NCBI GenBank assembly: GCA_030614715.1
Contig: JAUWTM010000015.1
Location: 1 to 40,907, forward strand
Reading direction: 5' to 3'
DNA: 40,907 bases
Origin: Planctomycetota bacterium
GTDB lineage: Bacteria > JAJVIF01 > JAPKYR01
A program made the translations under genes and the position numbers. Below the pieces are notes generated by a model. It saw nothing but the letters and a program-made list of their open reading frames with translations, was not told the DNA's origin and ran no database searches. Shown in pieces: positions 23,667 to 32,387 of this stretch (its first letter is position 1; each line of letters starts with the position of its first letter).

Positions 23667-24872
23667 TTATGTACCGGATTTAATTCCAGCCTCGTCACGA
23701 AGCACATCGGCCTTGTTCAGCTGCTCCCACGGGAGTTTCAGGTCCGGACGTCCGAAATGTCCGTACGCTGCTGTCTGACGGTAAATCGGGCGTCGCAGGT
23801 TCAGAGTGTCGATAATCGCAGCCGGTCGGAAATCGAAATGCTTCTTGACCAGCTCGAGAATCTTCTCATCCTCGATACGTCCGGTTCCCGAAGTGTCGAC
23901 CAGGATGCTCAGCGGGTGCGCTTTGCCAATCGCGTATGCAAGCTGGATCTCACACTGCTCGGCCAGGCCCGCTGCGACAATGTTCTTGGCAGCCCATCTC
24001 GAAGCGTACGCTGCCGACCTGTCGACCTTAGTGCAATCTTTTCCGCTGAATGCTCCACCGCCGTGACGGGCATAACCGCCGTATGTATCAACAATAATTT
24101 TTCGTCCCGTGACGCCTGAATCGCCGACCGGTCCGCCGATTACGAACTTGCCGGACGGGTTTGTGTAGATCTCGGGATCGGTCTCCATGTAACCGGCCGG
24201 GATTGTGGGTTTGATGACTTCCTCGATCAGCCCTTCACGTATCTGGTCGTTGGTTACATCGGGAGAATGCTGCGTGCTGAGAAGTATCGAGTGTACACGG
24301 TTTGGTTTTCCGTTGATGTACTCCACGCACACCTGGCTTTTGCCGTCAGGTCGAAGCCACGGCAGCTTTCCAGCCTTGAAGATGTCGGCCATCTTGCGGG
24401 TGAGTCCATGCGCCAGCGAGATCGGCAGGGGCATGAGTTCGGGAGTGTCATTGCAGGCGAATCCGAACATCAGGCCCTGGTCGCCGGCTCCGATTTCCTC
24501 GTAAGGATCGTTGCACTCCTTTCCGCGTATATCGAGGGCACAGGATACGCCGCCATCGATGTCAGGTGACTGCTTGTCAATCGCTAACAGCACACCGCAT
24601 GTGCTTCCATCAAATCCGAATTCAGGCTTGTTGTATCCGATATCGAGAATCGTGTCCCTGACCACATCCCTGTATTCGAATACCGCCTTGGTGGTAATCT
24701 CTCCCATCACAAGGATAAAACCAGTGTTGGTCGCACATTCGCATGCGACCCTGCTGAACGGGTCCTGCTTTACGCATTCGTCGAGAATGGCATCCGAAAC
24801 ATTGTCGCAGATCTTGTCGGGATGTCCCGCAGTTACTGATTCCGATGAAAAATAGTAATCTTTAGGTGACAA
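23667..24872 (-). CDS. metK: S-adenosylmethionine synthetase MetK
   Basis: The enzyme makes SAM from methionine and ATP in the cytoplasm. Motifs are intact: [20 protein letters not shown] at the N-terminus, [10 protein letters not shown] (ATP-binding motif), [11 protein letters not shown] and [19 protein letters not shown] (P-loop-like). The length of 401 residues is normal. The start is TTG 24872, supported by GGAGG eight bases upstream and by homology beginning immediately; no in-frame ATG or GTG fits. A SAM-I riboswitch and a consensus promoter precede it, giving feedback repression by its own product. Confidence 0.97.
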   Translation of the reverse strand: MSPKDYYFSSESVTAGHPDKICDNVSDAILDECVKQDPFSRVACECATNTGFILVMGEITTKAVFEYRDVVRDTILDIGYNKPEFGFDGSTCGVLLAIDKQSPDIDGGVSCALDIRGKECNDPYEEIGAGDQGLMFGFACNDTPELMPLPISLAHGLTRKMADIFKAGKLPWLRPDGKSQVCVEYINGKPNRVHSILLSTQHSPDVTNDQIREGLIEEVIKPTIPAGYMETDPEIYTNPSGKFVIGGPVGDSGVTGRKIIVDTYGGYARHGGGAFSGKDCTKVDRSAAYASRWAAKNIVAAGLAEQCEIQLAYAIGKAHPLSILVDTSGTGRIEDEKILELVKKHFDFRPAAIIDTLNLRRPIYRQTAAYGHFGRPDLKLPWEQLNKADVLRDEAGIKSGT

Positions 24873-24966
24873 CTTCTTTTCCTCCAGTACTTGTTCAGGC
24901 CGGTGTTACAGCACCCGTGCCATAAATAATACCAGCATACGTAGCTGGCTGGTTGCCCGTATTTTC

Positions 24967-25081
24967 GCTCATCTTTCTGAAACCTGGATGGGTTTCAGTG
25001 GGAATTGGCACCTTTATCTCTATGTGTGAGACAGGTTGCCGGGCTTCATAGGGCCGATCCCTCTGCCAGCTCTGGATAAAC
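24967..25081 (-). promoter_or_regulatory. SAM-I (S-box) riboswitch upstream of metK
   Basis: Read on the minus strand, the core matches the S-box: GTTTATC, CAGAG, GGCAGAGGGATCGGCCC, TATGAAGCCCGGCAACC, AAGGTGCCAATTCC, then a P4-type hairpin, CAGAAAGATGAGC. The closing helix P1 forms between GTTTATC and GATGAGC. Downstream, before the metK start, are a hairpin CCAGC...GCTGG with only a U-poor tail and a GGTG...CACC hairpin, so control could be translational rather than by clear termination. Confidence 0.93.
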
Positions 25082-25096
25082 GAAACGGTTGATCCA

Positions 25097-25125
25097 AGTA
25101 TAAGCTGAACAGATGTTTTTGTCAA
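25097..25125 (-). promoter_or_regulatory. Consensus sigma-70 promoter for the metK riboswitch transcript
   Basis: On the minus strand TTGACA (25125-25120) and TATACT (25102-25097) are 17 bases apart. The predicted start near 25089 lies just before the riboswitch. Confidence 0.85.
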
Positions 25126-25250
25126 TTAATCAGGATAAACTTTTGGAATTATACGCCAGATATGGAATAATGTTAATACGTTCCCATCCCGGAAATTATG
25201 TCACCAGACTTAACTTTTTGTGCCATATAGCTTTAACTGTCGTAAATTAA

Positions 25251-25259
25251 TGATATAAT
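25251..25259 (+). promoter_or_regulatory. Extended -10 promoter for lipoprotein paralog 4
   Basis: TGATATAAT is a TGnTATAAT extended -10. The -35 region (TTTAAC, 25232-25237) is poor, as is usual for this promoter type. Transcription would begin near 25266, leaving a leader of about 107 bases. Confidence 0.6.
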
Positions 25260-25305
25260 TTGTAACTGCTGGAAAGGTGTAGCGGTACTAAAACTTCAAA
25301 CAGGG

Positions 25306-25341
25306 AGGCTCTGGGTCTCGCAGACGTGGATACAGGGGCCT
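25306..25341 (+). promoter_or_regulatory. Structured leader segment of paralog 4
   Basis: AGGCTCT (25306-25312) can pair with GGGGCCT (25335-25341) with G-U pairs, enclosing GTCT (25315-25318) and AGAC (25322-25325) around a three-base loop. It matches no riboswitch I recognise. The ribosome binding site AGGAG follows at 25361. Confidence 0.35.
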
Positions 25342-25372
25342 TTTAGCATAACTCCCATTAAGGAGCGATCAG

Positions 25373-28300
25373 ATGAATCGATCTTATCTGTTCTTTACCT
25401 TGTCTCTCATTCTGGCTCTCATGGTCGGTTGTTCGAGTGGTCCAGGCAATCCTGCCGCGCCCTCTCCCGACCCGGACGTGCAGGAGCCAGCGTTAACCGG
25501 TTCAGCCCAGACCGAAAATCCCGAGACATCTTCGGGACATGCAATGATGGGCTACTGGGATGTACTGGTCAGTGAGGATGGAGAGGTTGAGTTCGTGCCT
25601 CTGCGATCTTCCACTTTGCATTTCAACATGGTTCCAATTCTTGAAGCCGGGACCATGAAGCTTGGGCTGGCAAGTCCGCCATGGGTAACAGATGGAGTCC
25701 TTCACGTGGACATAAGCCTCGAGCACCCGTTCGTCGGAAACGACAAGCTTTCAGGTTTTGACGTGAAAGGTATCGTCATCACAAACGGCAGCCAGGTCGG
25801 CTATGCCGATCCCGACATCCGTATCGCCGGACCCGGTGAAACCCGTCTTCTGAACGCTGACGGATTCACTCGATGGTGGAATCCCGCAGAGTTCCTGAAC
25901 ACCGGTATCACCGGTTATAACCAGGGAGCACTCGGAACCTACATCGACCCGGCAACTACTTCGATCCTCAACGGATACAAGCTGTTCGCCGACGGATTCG
26001 GTGTAAACGACAGCCTGGATACACTTGATCCAGCATCACGAGCGTTCTTCCAGGCTGGTAACCTGAATGCCAGGCATTACGACATCAGCCTCGCATCCGG
26101 CCTGGTATTTAACTACGCCGTCGACTGCAGCTGGGCTGCGCCGACCGTGAATCCCCCGCTTAACCTGCCCGATGACTTCCCGATTGAAGCCAACCAGGCT
26201 GAGCCGTGGTTCTTCGAAGTAACAGAAAACTACAATACACTCTGGTACGAAGGTGGAAACTTCGGCGGTAACGTCAGTTTCCAGATCGTAGTCCATGACT
26301 GGCAGGGTGTCGCTGACCTCGGAACTCTCCACATTGAGAGTCCGGGACTCTTCGATTTCAGTGCCAGCGATCCTGTCTCATCGACAGAATTCACCGCAAC
26401 ATACGAATATGAAGCGGTACTGCCGGAGCTCGGCTCCGCAGCCCCGATCAACGTGCTCTTCACAATGGAGATCCCCGGCAGCTACGATACTGCGCTCACT
26501 GGCGTCGACAAGCTCCTGCGCGGTTATCACAGGCACATCTCGCAGGTCTCTTCTGTAAATCCGGTCTTCAACCAGCCGCCGGTTGCACTGATGCATGCGA
26601 CAACCGAGACGGACATCTGGACCGACGAGACCGTCAGTTTCGATGCAACTGCAAGTTACGACACTGATGGTTTCATTACCCAGTACCTGTGGGACTTCAA
26701 CGGTGACGGCGTATATGGCGATCCATTCGATGGTGATCCGGAAACTCCGACAGCCACATACACGATTGCCGGTGTGTACCAGGCCAAGGTTAAGGTCAGG
26801 GACAACGCGACTGGCTCTGCTGTCTCCGATCCCGTTGAGATTACCGTAACCTTCGACGAAAACGATCCCCCGGTCGCAATCGCGGAAGCTACGACTCCAA
26901 CGGACATCCTTGAAGATAACACGATCAGTTTCGATGCCACGGCGTCCTACGACGGCGATGGCTCTATCATCGACAAGCAGTGGGACTTCGACGGTGACGG
27001 CAGTTATGGCGATCCGTACACCGGCAATGAGAATACACCTACCGCTCTGTACGCCGATCCCGGCACTTTCTACGTCGACGTCAAGGTCTTCGATGACGGC
27101 GGTGCCTGGGATGTTCTCGATGAGAAAATCGAGGTCAATATCGAGGACGTACCCAACGTCCTTCCGGTCGCTGCTGCTATAGCCACGACCACGACCGAGA
27201 TTTCACCCTGCGGTAACGTGACATTCGATGCGTCCGGTAGTGTCGACACCGACGGAACTATCGAAGATTACTTATGGGACTTCGATGGTGACGGCGTCTA
27301 CGGTGACTCTTACGAGAGTGGCACCCTGCTGAATCCGACTAAGGTTTATCCGGTCGACGGTGTATTTGACGTTGACCTCAAGATCATCGATGACGAAGCC
27401 GCAGAGGATACTCTCGATGTACTTATTACCGTCACTGTAACTAATATACTTCCTGTTGCTCACGCAGTGGCCAACACAGCGACCGAGATCTATCGAACTG
27501 AAACAGTCGAATACGACGCTACCGGTTCAACTGACCTCGACTGTGATGACATTGTCCTCTATGAATGGGACTTCAATGACGATGGCGTCTACGGTGATCC
27601 GTTTGATTCAGGCACCGACATCACTCCCTCGTTACCCTACCTGGAGCTTGGCACTTTCAACATCTGGCTGAAAGTCACAGACGGTCTTGGTGGCGAGGAT
27701 GAGACGGATGAACCAATCGTCGTAACTGTTCAAAACTATCCGCCGGTCGGATGTGGTGAAATCACTACTGCGTGGCCGTACTTCTGGGATTCAACCCTCG
27801 AATTCACCGCCACATGTGCTTCCGACCCTGACGGCACCATTACCGACTGGGAATGGGACCTGGACGCGGATGGCACATACGAGGAGACCGGTGAAGCTGC
27901 CTCGTACTACTTCGCTGACGTGGGTGACTACCAGATGCAGGTGCGTATCACTGATAACGACGGTGAATCCGCATTGCTGCCCGAACCCATCTACTTCCAC
28001 GTCTACGATGACTCAAACTGGCCGCCTCAGATCAACGAGGTCATCCATTCAAGGACCACTAGTGAGATGGGCAACGATGACGAAGCGGTCTCCCTCAGTG
28101 TTGACGTCTTCGACCCCGTGCCAGCCGATGATACTCACACCTACCTGTGGTCATGCGACTACGGTATATTCGATGACGACACTAGTGAGACCCCGATCTG
28201 GTATCCACCGACAGAAGTTATCCAGTGCGATATCACGGTCAGAGTTACTGACGAACAGGGCGCTTGGCAGGATGGCACATGTAACCAGTGGGTTACAAAG

Positions 28301-28804
28301 TGGCCGATCCTGGCCAACAACCCGAACGCAACTGACGGCACGATGATCATACCGGGCAGTCTTGAGGAAGCGCTCACCAGTGAAATTATTGACCCCGCCA
28401 GCTTCAAGTATCCGCTTGAAGGCCCGAACGGAAACGTGGTCTACATCAACATCTGGGCTACGTGGTGCGGATACTGCGTACAGGAGATGCCTCAGCTCGA
28501 CACCCTGTTTGAAATGTATAACGCGGGTGATTACATCCACATCCATCATGATATCGGTGAGTCCAAGACCACGGTTGTCAACTGGATCAACAGCCACGAA
28601 TTCGATGCAACATACTGGACTCTCGATCCAACAAGCGCGTACTGGAACCTCACAAGGCCCTGGAACGGTGGTTCCGGCGGTATCCCTCAGCACCTGGTGT
28701 TCGACCGTGACGGTCGCTGCCGTGGTGCCAGGGTCGGTGGTATTGGCTCAGTTGGTATCGAGCCCATCGATAAGTACCTGCGCGAACTTGTTCCATACGG
28801 TTAG
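25373..28804 (+). CDS. Lipoprotein paralog 4: shared N-terminal module, five PKD repeats and a C-terminal thioredoxin domain
   Basis: The signal peptide ends in MVGC (C20 lipidated) in this 1143-residue protein. Residues about 55-395 are the shared module (MGYWDVLVSEDG, GFDVKGIVITNG, LNADGFTRWWNPAEF). From about 402 to 880 come five PKD-type Ig repeats, each with a WDFDGDG- or WDLDADG-type strand; several start PPVA or LPVA. A sixth Ig-like domain follows (about 885-975). The final 120 residues are a TlpA/ResA-like thioredoxin with INIWATWCGYCVQEMPQLD: W1031, C1032, C1035. It would be tethered outside the inner membrane and could reduce or exchange disulfides. ATG 25373 follows AGGAG at good spacing. 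A terminator follows. Confidence 0.88.
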   Translation: MNRSYLFFTLSLILALMVGCSSGPGNPAAPSPDPDVQEPALTGSAQTENPETSSGHAMMGYWDVLVSEDGEVEFVPLRSSTLHFNMVPILEAGTMKLGLASPPWVTDGVLHVDISLEHPFVGNDKLSGFDVKGIVITNGSQVGYADPDIRIAGPGETRLLNADGFTRWWNPAEFLNTGITGYNQGALGTYIDPATTSILNGYKLFADGFGVNDSLDTLDPASRAFFQAGNLNARHYDISLASGLVFNYAVDCSWAAPTVNPPLNLPDDFPIEANQAEPWFFEVTENYNTLWYEGGNFGGNVSFQIVVHDWQGVADLGTLHIESPGLFDFSASDPVSSTEFTATYEYEAVLPELGSAAPINVLFTMEIPGSYDTALTGVDKLLRGYHRHISQVSSVNPVFNQPPVALMHATTETDIWTDETVSFDATASYDTDGFITQYLWDFNGDGVYGDPFDGDPETPTATYTIAGVYQAKVKVRDNATGSAVSDPVEITVTFDENDPPVAIAEATTPTDILEDNTISFDATASYDGDGSIIDKQWDFDGDGSYGDPYTGNENTPTALYADPGTFYVDVKVFDDGGAWDVLDEKIEVNIEDVPNVLPVAAAIATTTTEISPCGNVTFDASGSVDTDGTIEDYLWDFDGDGVYGDSYESGTLLNPTKVYPVDGVFDVDLKIIDDEAAEDTLDVLITVTVTNILPVAHAVANTATEIYRTETVEYDATGSTDLDCDDIVLYEWDFNDDGVYGDPFDSGTDITPSLPYLELGTFNIWLKVTDGLGGEDETDEPIVVTVQNYPPVGCGEITTAWPYFWDSTLEFTATCASDPDGTITDWEWDLDADGTYEETGEAASYYFADVGDYQMQVRITDNDGESALLPEPIYFHVYDDSNWPPQINEVIHSRTTSEMGNDDEAVSLSVDVFDPVPADDTHTYLWSCDYGIFDDDTSETPIWYPPTEVIQCDITVRVTDEQGAWQDGTCNQWVTKWPILANNPNATDGTMIIPGSLEEALTSEIIDPASFKYPLEGPNGNVVYINIWATWCGYCVQEMPQLDTLFEMYNAGDYIHIHHDIGESKTTVVNWINSHEFDATYWTLDPTSAYWNLTRPWNGGSGGIPQHLVFDRDGRCRGARVGGIGSVGIEPIDKYLRELVPYG

Positions 28805-28845
28805 GTAATTTCCCTCAGACAAGGTACCGAATTTTAACAATAATA

Positions 28846-28872
28846 AGAGCCCGGACATCCCGGGCTCTTTTT
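28846..28872 (+). terminator. Rho-independent terminator
   Basis: AGAGCCCGG (28846-28854) pairs with CCGGGCTCT (28860-28868), followed by TTTTT. It lies between convergent genes and may also slow the minus-strand transcript. Confidence 0.9.
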
Positions 28873-28923
28873 GTATTCCGAATTTCAATAGTAATCAGTT
28901 ATTCAATTGTTATTTTCTCACAC

Positions 28924-29382
28924 TCATTCAACCTCGACTATCGCATCTATCTGCATTGCTGCGTTCAAAGGAAGCTCGAAAACACCGATCGCTATCCTCG
29001 TATGCTTCCCTTTATCACCGAACACTTCCGCGATAAATTCACTCGCGCCGTTCAGGACCTCGGGCTGCTTATGAAATCCATTTTCGGACTGCACGAAGCC
29101 GTTCAGCCTTATGACCTGCTTTACACGGTCCAGCGACCCGAGATGAGCCTTCAGGTGAGCGATTATATTGATCGCGGTCAGTTTCGCGCCTTCCTTTGCA
29201 TTCTCGATACTGCACGGATTTGGAACAGAGCCAACAGCCATCACCCTGCCATCCTTTATCGGAAGCTGTCCCGATAGATATACGAGGTTTCCGGTCTGCA
29301 CTATCGGTACGTACGATGCTACAGGCTTCGGCGGAGTAGGCAGCTCTATTCCCATCTCGCTTAATTTCTCTTCAACGCTCAT
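28924..29382 (-). CDS. RidA/YjgF-family protein (YjgF-like subgroup of about 150 residues)
   Basis: The protein shows the RidA fold: YVPIVQTGNLVYLSGQLPIK near the start, AAINII-type helix (LTAINIIAHLKAHLGSLDRV), and the C-terminal signature HTRIAIGVFELPLNAAMQID, including the arginine that binds carboxylates in active members. At 152 residues it belongs to the longer subgroup, whose activity is less certain than that of true RidA, an enamine/imine deaminase. GGAGG lies eight bases before the ATG. It follows the oxidoreductase genes by 80 bases on the same strand and may be co-transcribed. Confidence 0.9.
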   Translation of the reverse strand: MSVEEKLSEMGIELPTPPKPVASYVPIVQTGNLVYLSGQLPIKDGRVMAVGSVPNPCSIENAKEGAKLTAINIIAHLKAHLGSLDRVKQVIRLNGFVQSENGFHKQPEVLNGASEFIAEVFGDKGKHTRIAIGVFELPLNAAMQIDAIVEVE

Positions 29383-29462
29383 AATCGGTCCTCCACGGGA
29401 TTAAAACATGGATCAAGTCATTATTTGTGATAAAGAAATTCTTATGCTCTCGACACCAGTTA

Positions 29463-30347
29463 TTACGGCCTGAAATCGTCTATCAGGTTCTCCATTTTCG
29501 CTACACCGGCTGCTTTGGCGACTTTCCGGTGTTCGAGAATCCTTTCCTCGTATGGGACAAGTTTTTCGTTGCGATAAATTACGCCCATGTGCAGCTTTTC
29601 CGGATCGGATGCAAGTCTGAACGCCTCATTCATGTCTGTTGGATCGTAATTCTCGGGCAGTTCTGCGGATAGTGACCTGATCGTGTCGTACTCACCCTTG
29701 CCCCTGTACGTCACGCACGGTGACAATATTTGTATGAAAGAAAATCCCTTGTGCTGGATTCCCTGCTTGATGATCGAAACGAGGTGTTTTATATCTCCCG
29801 AGAATGCACGTGCCACAAACGACGCTTCGTAAGCCAGCATGAACCTGACCATGTTGACCGGGGGGTCGTATGAGCCGTACTGGGTTGTCGAGGTGTACGA
29901 ATCGAGTGGTGTTGTCGGTGACATCTGCCCTTTCGTGAGTCCGTAGATCCGGTTATCCATCACGATGTAGGTCAGATCGACGTTTCTCCGTGCCGCATGC
30001 GAAAGGTGGCCTCCTCCGATCGAAAATCCGTCCCCGTCACCTCCCGCCACAACCACGGTCGTTTCCGGCCTTGCGAGTTTCGTCCCGGTCGCGATTGGAA
30101 TCGCGCGTCCGTGCAGTGAATTGAACCCATACACCGACAGGTAACCGGGCAGGCGGGATGAGCATCCGATTCCGGTGATTACCGCGATGTCATGCGTTGG
30201 AATTTTAAGTTCGGCAAACGCCTGCATCATGGCGTTCAGCACAGCGTAGTCCCCACAACCGGAGCACCAGATCGGTTTTAACGAACCCTTGTAGTCTTTC
30301 GGTTTGATATCCGGAATTTCAGCTGATTCTGTATCTAAGGCGTCCAT
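29463..30347 (-). CDS. korB: 2-oxoacid:ferredoxin oxidoreductase beta subunit (TPP-binding)
   Basis: The beta subunit binds thiamine diphosphate and, with the alpha subunit, oxidatively decarboxylates a 2-oxoacid to acyl-CoA while reducing ferredoxin, or runs in reverse. Motifs: PIWCSGCGDYAVLNAMMQAF, GIGCSSRLPGYL, the TPP motif GGDGDGFSIGGGHLSHAARR ending in MDN, and YGLTKGQMSPTT. The length of 294 residues is normal for KorB-type subunits. Cysteines in WCSGCGDY and GIGCSS are candidates for the iron-sulfur site. AGGAG precedes the ATG. It lies 11 bases after korA. Substrate 2-oxoglutarate is the likeliest; pyruvate or other 2-oxoacids cannot be excluded. Confidence 0.9.
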   Translation of the reverse strand: MDALDTESAEIPDIKPKDYKGSLKPIWCSGCGDYAVLNAMMQAFAELKIPTHDIAVITGIGCSSRLPGYLSVYGFNSLHGRAIPIATGTKLARPETTVVVAGGDGDGFSIGGGHLSHAARRNVDLTYIVMDNRIYGLTKGQMSPTTPLDSYTSTTQYGSYDPPVNMVRFMLAYEASFVARAFSGDIKHLVSIIKQGIQHKGFSFIQILSPCVTYRGKGEYDTIRSLSAELPENYDPTDMNEAFRLASDPEKLHMGVIYRNEKLVPYEERILEHRKVAKAAGVAKMENLIDDFRP

Positions 30348-30358
30348 TTCTTCTCCTG

Positions 30359-32266
30359 TCAGGTCTCACATACATGCCCCTTCACATACATCTGCACCTT
30401 CGGGGGCTTGTTCAGATTGAAGATTCCCTCGGGATCGATTATCTCTTTCTGGTCGGCGGTAATCGTCTCTTCCGTATGCTCGATTATCAGGTTCAGTACG
30501 TCCTCGAGCATGATGAGTGCCCCGCCGCTTCTGGCGTAGTGCGCCGTGGTGTCAGGCAGGTTAACCTGGCTTTTCAGGTGCATCATGAACTGCCCGGCAT
30601 AACTCATTTCTAACACGACCAGGGAACTTAACGTTGAGAACCAGTCCTCGAGTTCATCGTTCGGCAGGGGACACAGTATCCTCGGGACCATACCGACCAC
30701 GTCGATGCCTGCACGTGAACAAAGGTGTACAGCCTCCCGTATAACGCCCTTTGTGCTTCCCCAGCCAAGCAGGCCCAGTGACGCTCCCTTGATTCCGTAG
30801 TACCTGTACAGCGGGTATCTCTCGAGGACATGGTCCAGCTTACGGTGACGTTTGTCGTTCATCAATTCGTTGATGTCATGTGCTGACGATGGGAAACCCT
30901 CTTCCGTATGCGAAATGCCACCCGCGAGGTATTCTCCACCCTTGATACCGGGATACGACATCGGGCTCCTGCCGGTAATTGTAAGTTTATACCGCGTGTA
31001 TTCTATAAGTTCCTCGCCCTCGGGTACCCGCCGCTTCGCAACGGGATTCCTGTTTGGGTCAAGTTGGGGGAAGGATGCTTTCCTCTGACCGATGAACTGG
31101 TCCGACAGGATCATTACAGGTATCTGGAAAGATTCCGCAATCGAAAATGCATGGTGAGCAATATCGTAGCAGTCCTCGACATCGCACGGTGCGAGCACGA
31201 CCTTGGGATTGTCACCGTGACTGCCGTAGATCGCCTGGAACAGGTCCGCCTGCTCGCTCTTTGTCGGAATTCCCGTCGCGGGACCGACCCTCTGCACGTT
31301 TACCAGCACTATTGGGATCTCCGCTATTACAGCAGCGCCGAGCATCTCCTGCATGAGGCTGATTCCGGGTCCCGACGACGCTGTCATCGACGGTACTCCC
31401 GCATAGCTTGCCCCGACTGTCATTGCTATCGCAGCTATCTCGTCCTCAGCCTGAACCAGCGTCCCGCCGTACTTCGGCAGGTACTTTGCCATCAGCTCCA
31501 TTACCTCCGTTGCGGGAGTGATCGGGTACCCGGCCATGAACCTGCAGCCCGCGTTGAGGGCGCCTATCGCTATCGCTTCGTTTCCGGTTATGAGCAGCTT
31601 CGGTGGTGCGGTCGTGTAGAAGAAATTTACCGGAAGTTTCTCCTTCACGCTTTCCTCCGCCCATGACTTGCCCGCGAGAAGTGCCTTGAGGTTCAGATCG
31701 ATTATCTCTTCACCCTTGCGCTCGAACCTGTGACGTATGGCGCTGTCAAGGCCTTCCTTCGGCAGGTCGAACAATTCCGCGAGAACTCCGAGCATCACGA
31801 TGTTCTTCGTCAGAACGTTCCCTATCTCCTCCTTTGCCAGCCTGGCAAACGGTACCTTCAGGATTAGGGGATTCAGGTCCTTGTCAATCGGCAGCTCGTC
31901 GGGTTTCAGCTTGTCCGTTTCGGGGTATAGGACAACCGCGTTTTCCTTGAGCAGCAATTCCTTTCGAAACAGTAGAAAATCCTTCCACGAAAAACAGACC
32001 AGCACGTCGAGTTTATCGCCCTGGCTGTGCACCCTGTTGTTGCCCATCCGGACGCGACAGCTCGATTCGCCGCCACGGATGGTGGGTCCGACGCTCTTGG
32101 TAAGTATGCAGTAGAGTCCCTCTCGCGCTGCGGCGCTTGACAGGATCTCTCCCGACGCTATCACACCGTCACCGCCGGAACCGACGATCCCGACGGTTAT
32201 CTGGTTGGTCGTGCGGGTTTCCCACTGTTCGACCTTGCGTTTATCCGGAGCGACAATAACGCCCAT
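30359..32266 (-). CDS. korA: 2-oxoacid:ferredoxin oxidoreductase, fused gamma-alpha subunit
   Basis: Residues about 20-205 are the gamma domain (VGIVGSGGDGVIASGEILSS, SVGPTIRGGESSCRV). Residues about 230-635 are the alpha domain (GNEAIAIGALNAGCRFMAGY followed by PITPATEVME, MTASSGPGISLMQEMLG, VNVQRVGPATGIPTKSEQAD). The gamma-alpha fusion is common in KorA-type enzymes and lets a two-subunit enzyme suffice. It is the partner of the beta subunit encoded 11 bases downstream. ATG 32266 has AAGGAG seven bases upstream. A weak promoter lies just after the dnaE stop. The enzyme points to ferredoxin-based, probably anaerobic metabolism. Confidence 0.92.
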   Translation of the reverse strand: MGVIVAPDKRKVEQWETRTTNQITVGIVGSGGDGVIASGEILSSAAAREGLYCILTKSVGPTIRGGESSCRVRMGNNRVHSQGDKLDVLVCFSWKDFLLFRKELLLKENAVVLYPETDKLKPDELPIDKDLNPLILKVPFARLAKEEIGNVLTKNIVMLGVLAELFDLPKEGLDSAIRHRFERKGEEIIDLNLKALLAGKSWAEESVKEKLPVNFFYTTAPPKLLITGNEAIAIGALNAGCRFMAGYPITPATEVMELMAKYLPKYGGTLVQAEDEIAAIAMTVGASYAGVPSMTASSGPGISLMQEMLGAAVIAEIPIVLVNVQRVGPATGIPTKSEQADLFQAIYGSHGDNPKVVLAPCDVEDCYDIAHHAFSIAESFQIPVMILSDQFIGQRKASFPQLDPNRNPVAKRRVPEGEELIEYTRYKLTITGRSPMSYPGIKGGEYLAGGISHTEEGFPSSAHDINELMNDKRHRKLDHVLERYPLYRYYGIKGASLGLLGWGSTKGVIREAVHLCSRAGIDVVGMVPRILCPLPNDELEDWFSTLSSLVVLEMSYAGQFMMHLKSQVNLPDTTAHYARSGGALIMLEDVLNLIIEHTEETITADQKEIIDPEGIFNLNKPPKVQMYVKGHVCET

Positions 32267-32291
32267 TAACCGGCTCCTTTACTTCCAATCG

Positions 32292-32323
32292 AAAAATACA
32301 AATACACCTGCTCTTTCCAGGTG
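32292..32323 (-). terminator. Probable terminator after dnaE
   Basis: On the minus strand CACCTG (32323-32318) pairs with CAGGTG (32310-32305), followed by TATTTGTATTTTT. It lies between dnaE and korA, downstream of a candidate promoter, so it may act as an attenuator for korAB instead. Confidence 0.55.
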
Positions 32324-32344
32324 CCGTATTTCCCCCAACACGGT

Positions 32345-32373
32345 ATTGTACAGCAGAAAATTGCAGGTGTCTT
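32345..32373 (-). promoter_or_regulatory. Candidate promoter for korAB
   Basis: On the minus strand AAGACA (32373-32368) and TACAAT (32350-32345) are 17 bases apart. The -35 is a partial match only. Confidence 0.35.
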
Positions 32374-32387
32374 ATCCTGATCTGATT

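Noticed and set aside
24895-25125. Minus-strand open frame of 76 codons upstream of metK
   Set aside because: It coincides with the SAM-I riboswitch and its promoter, which explain the sequence better.
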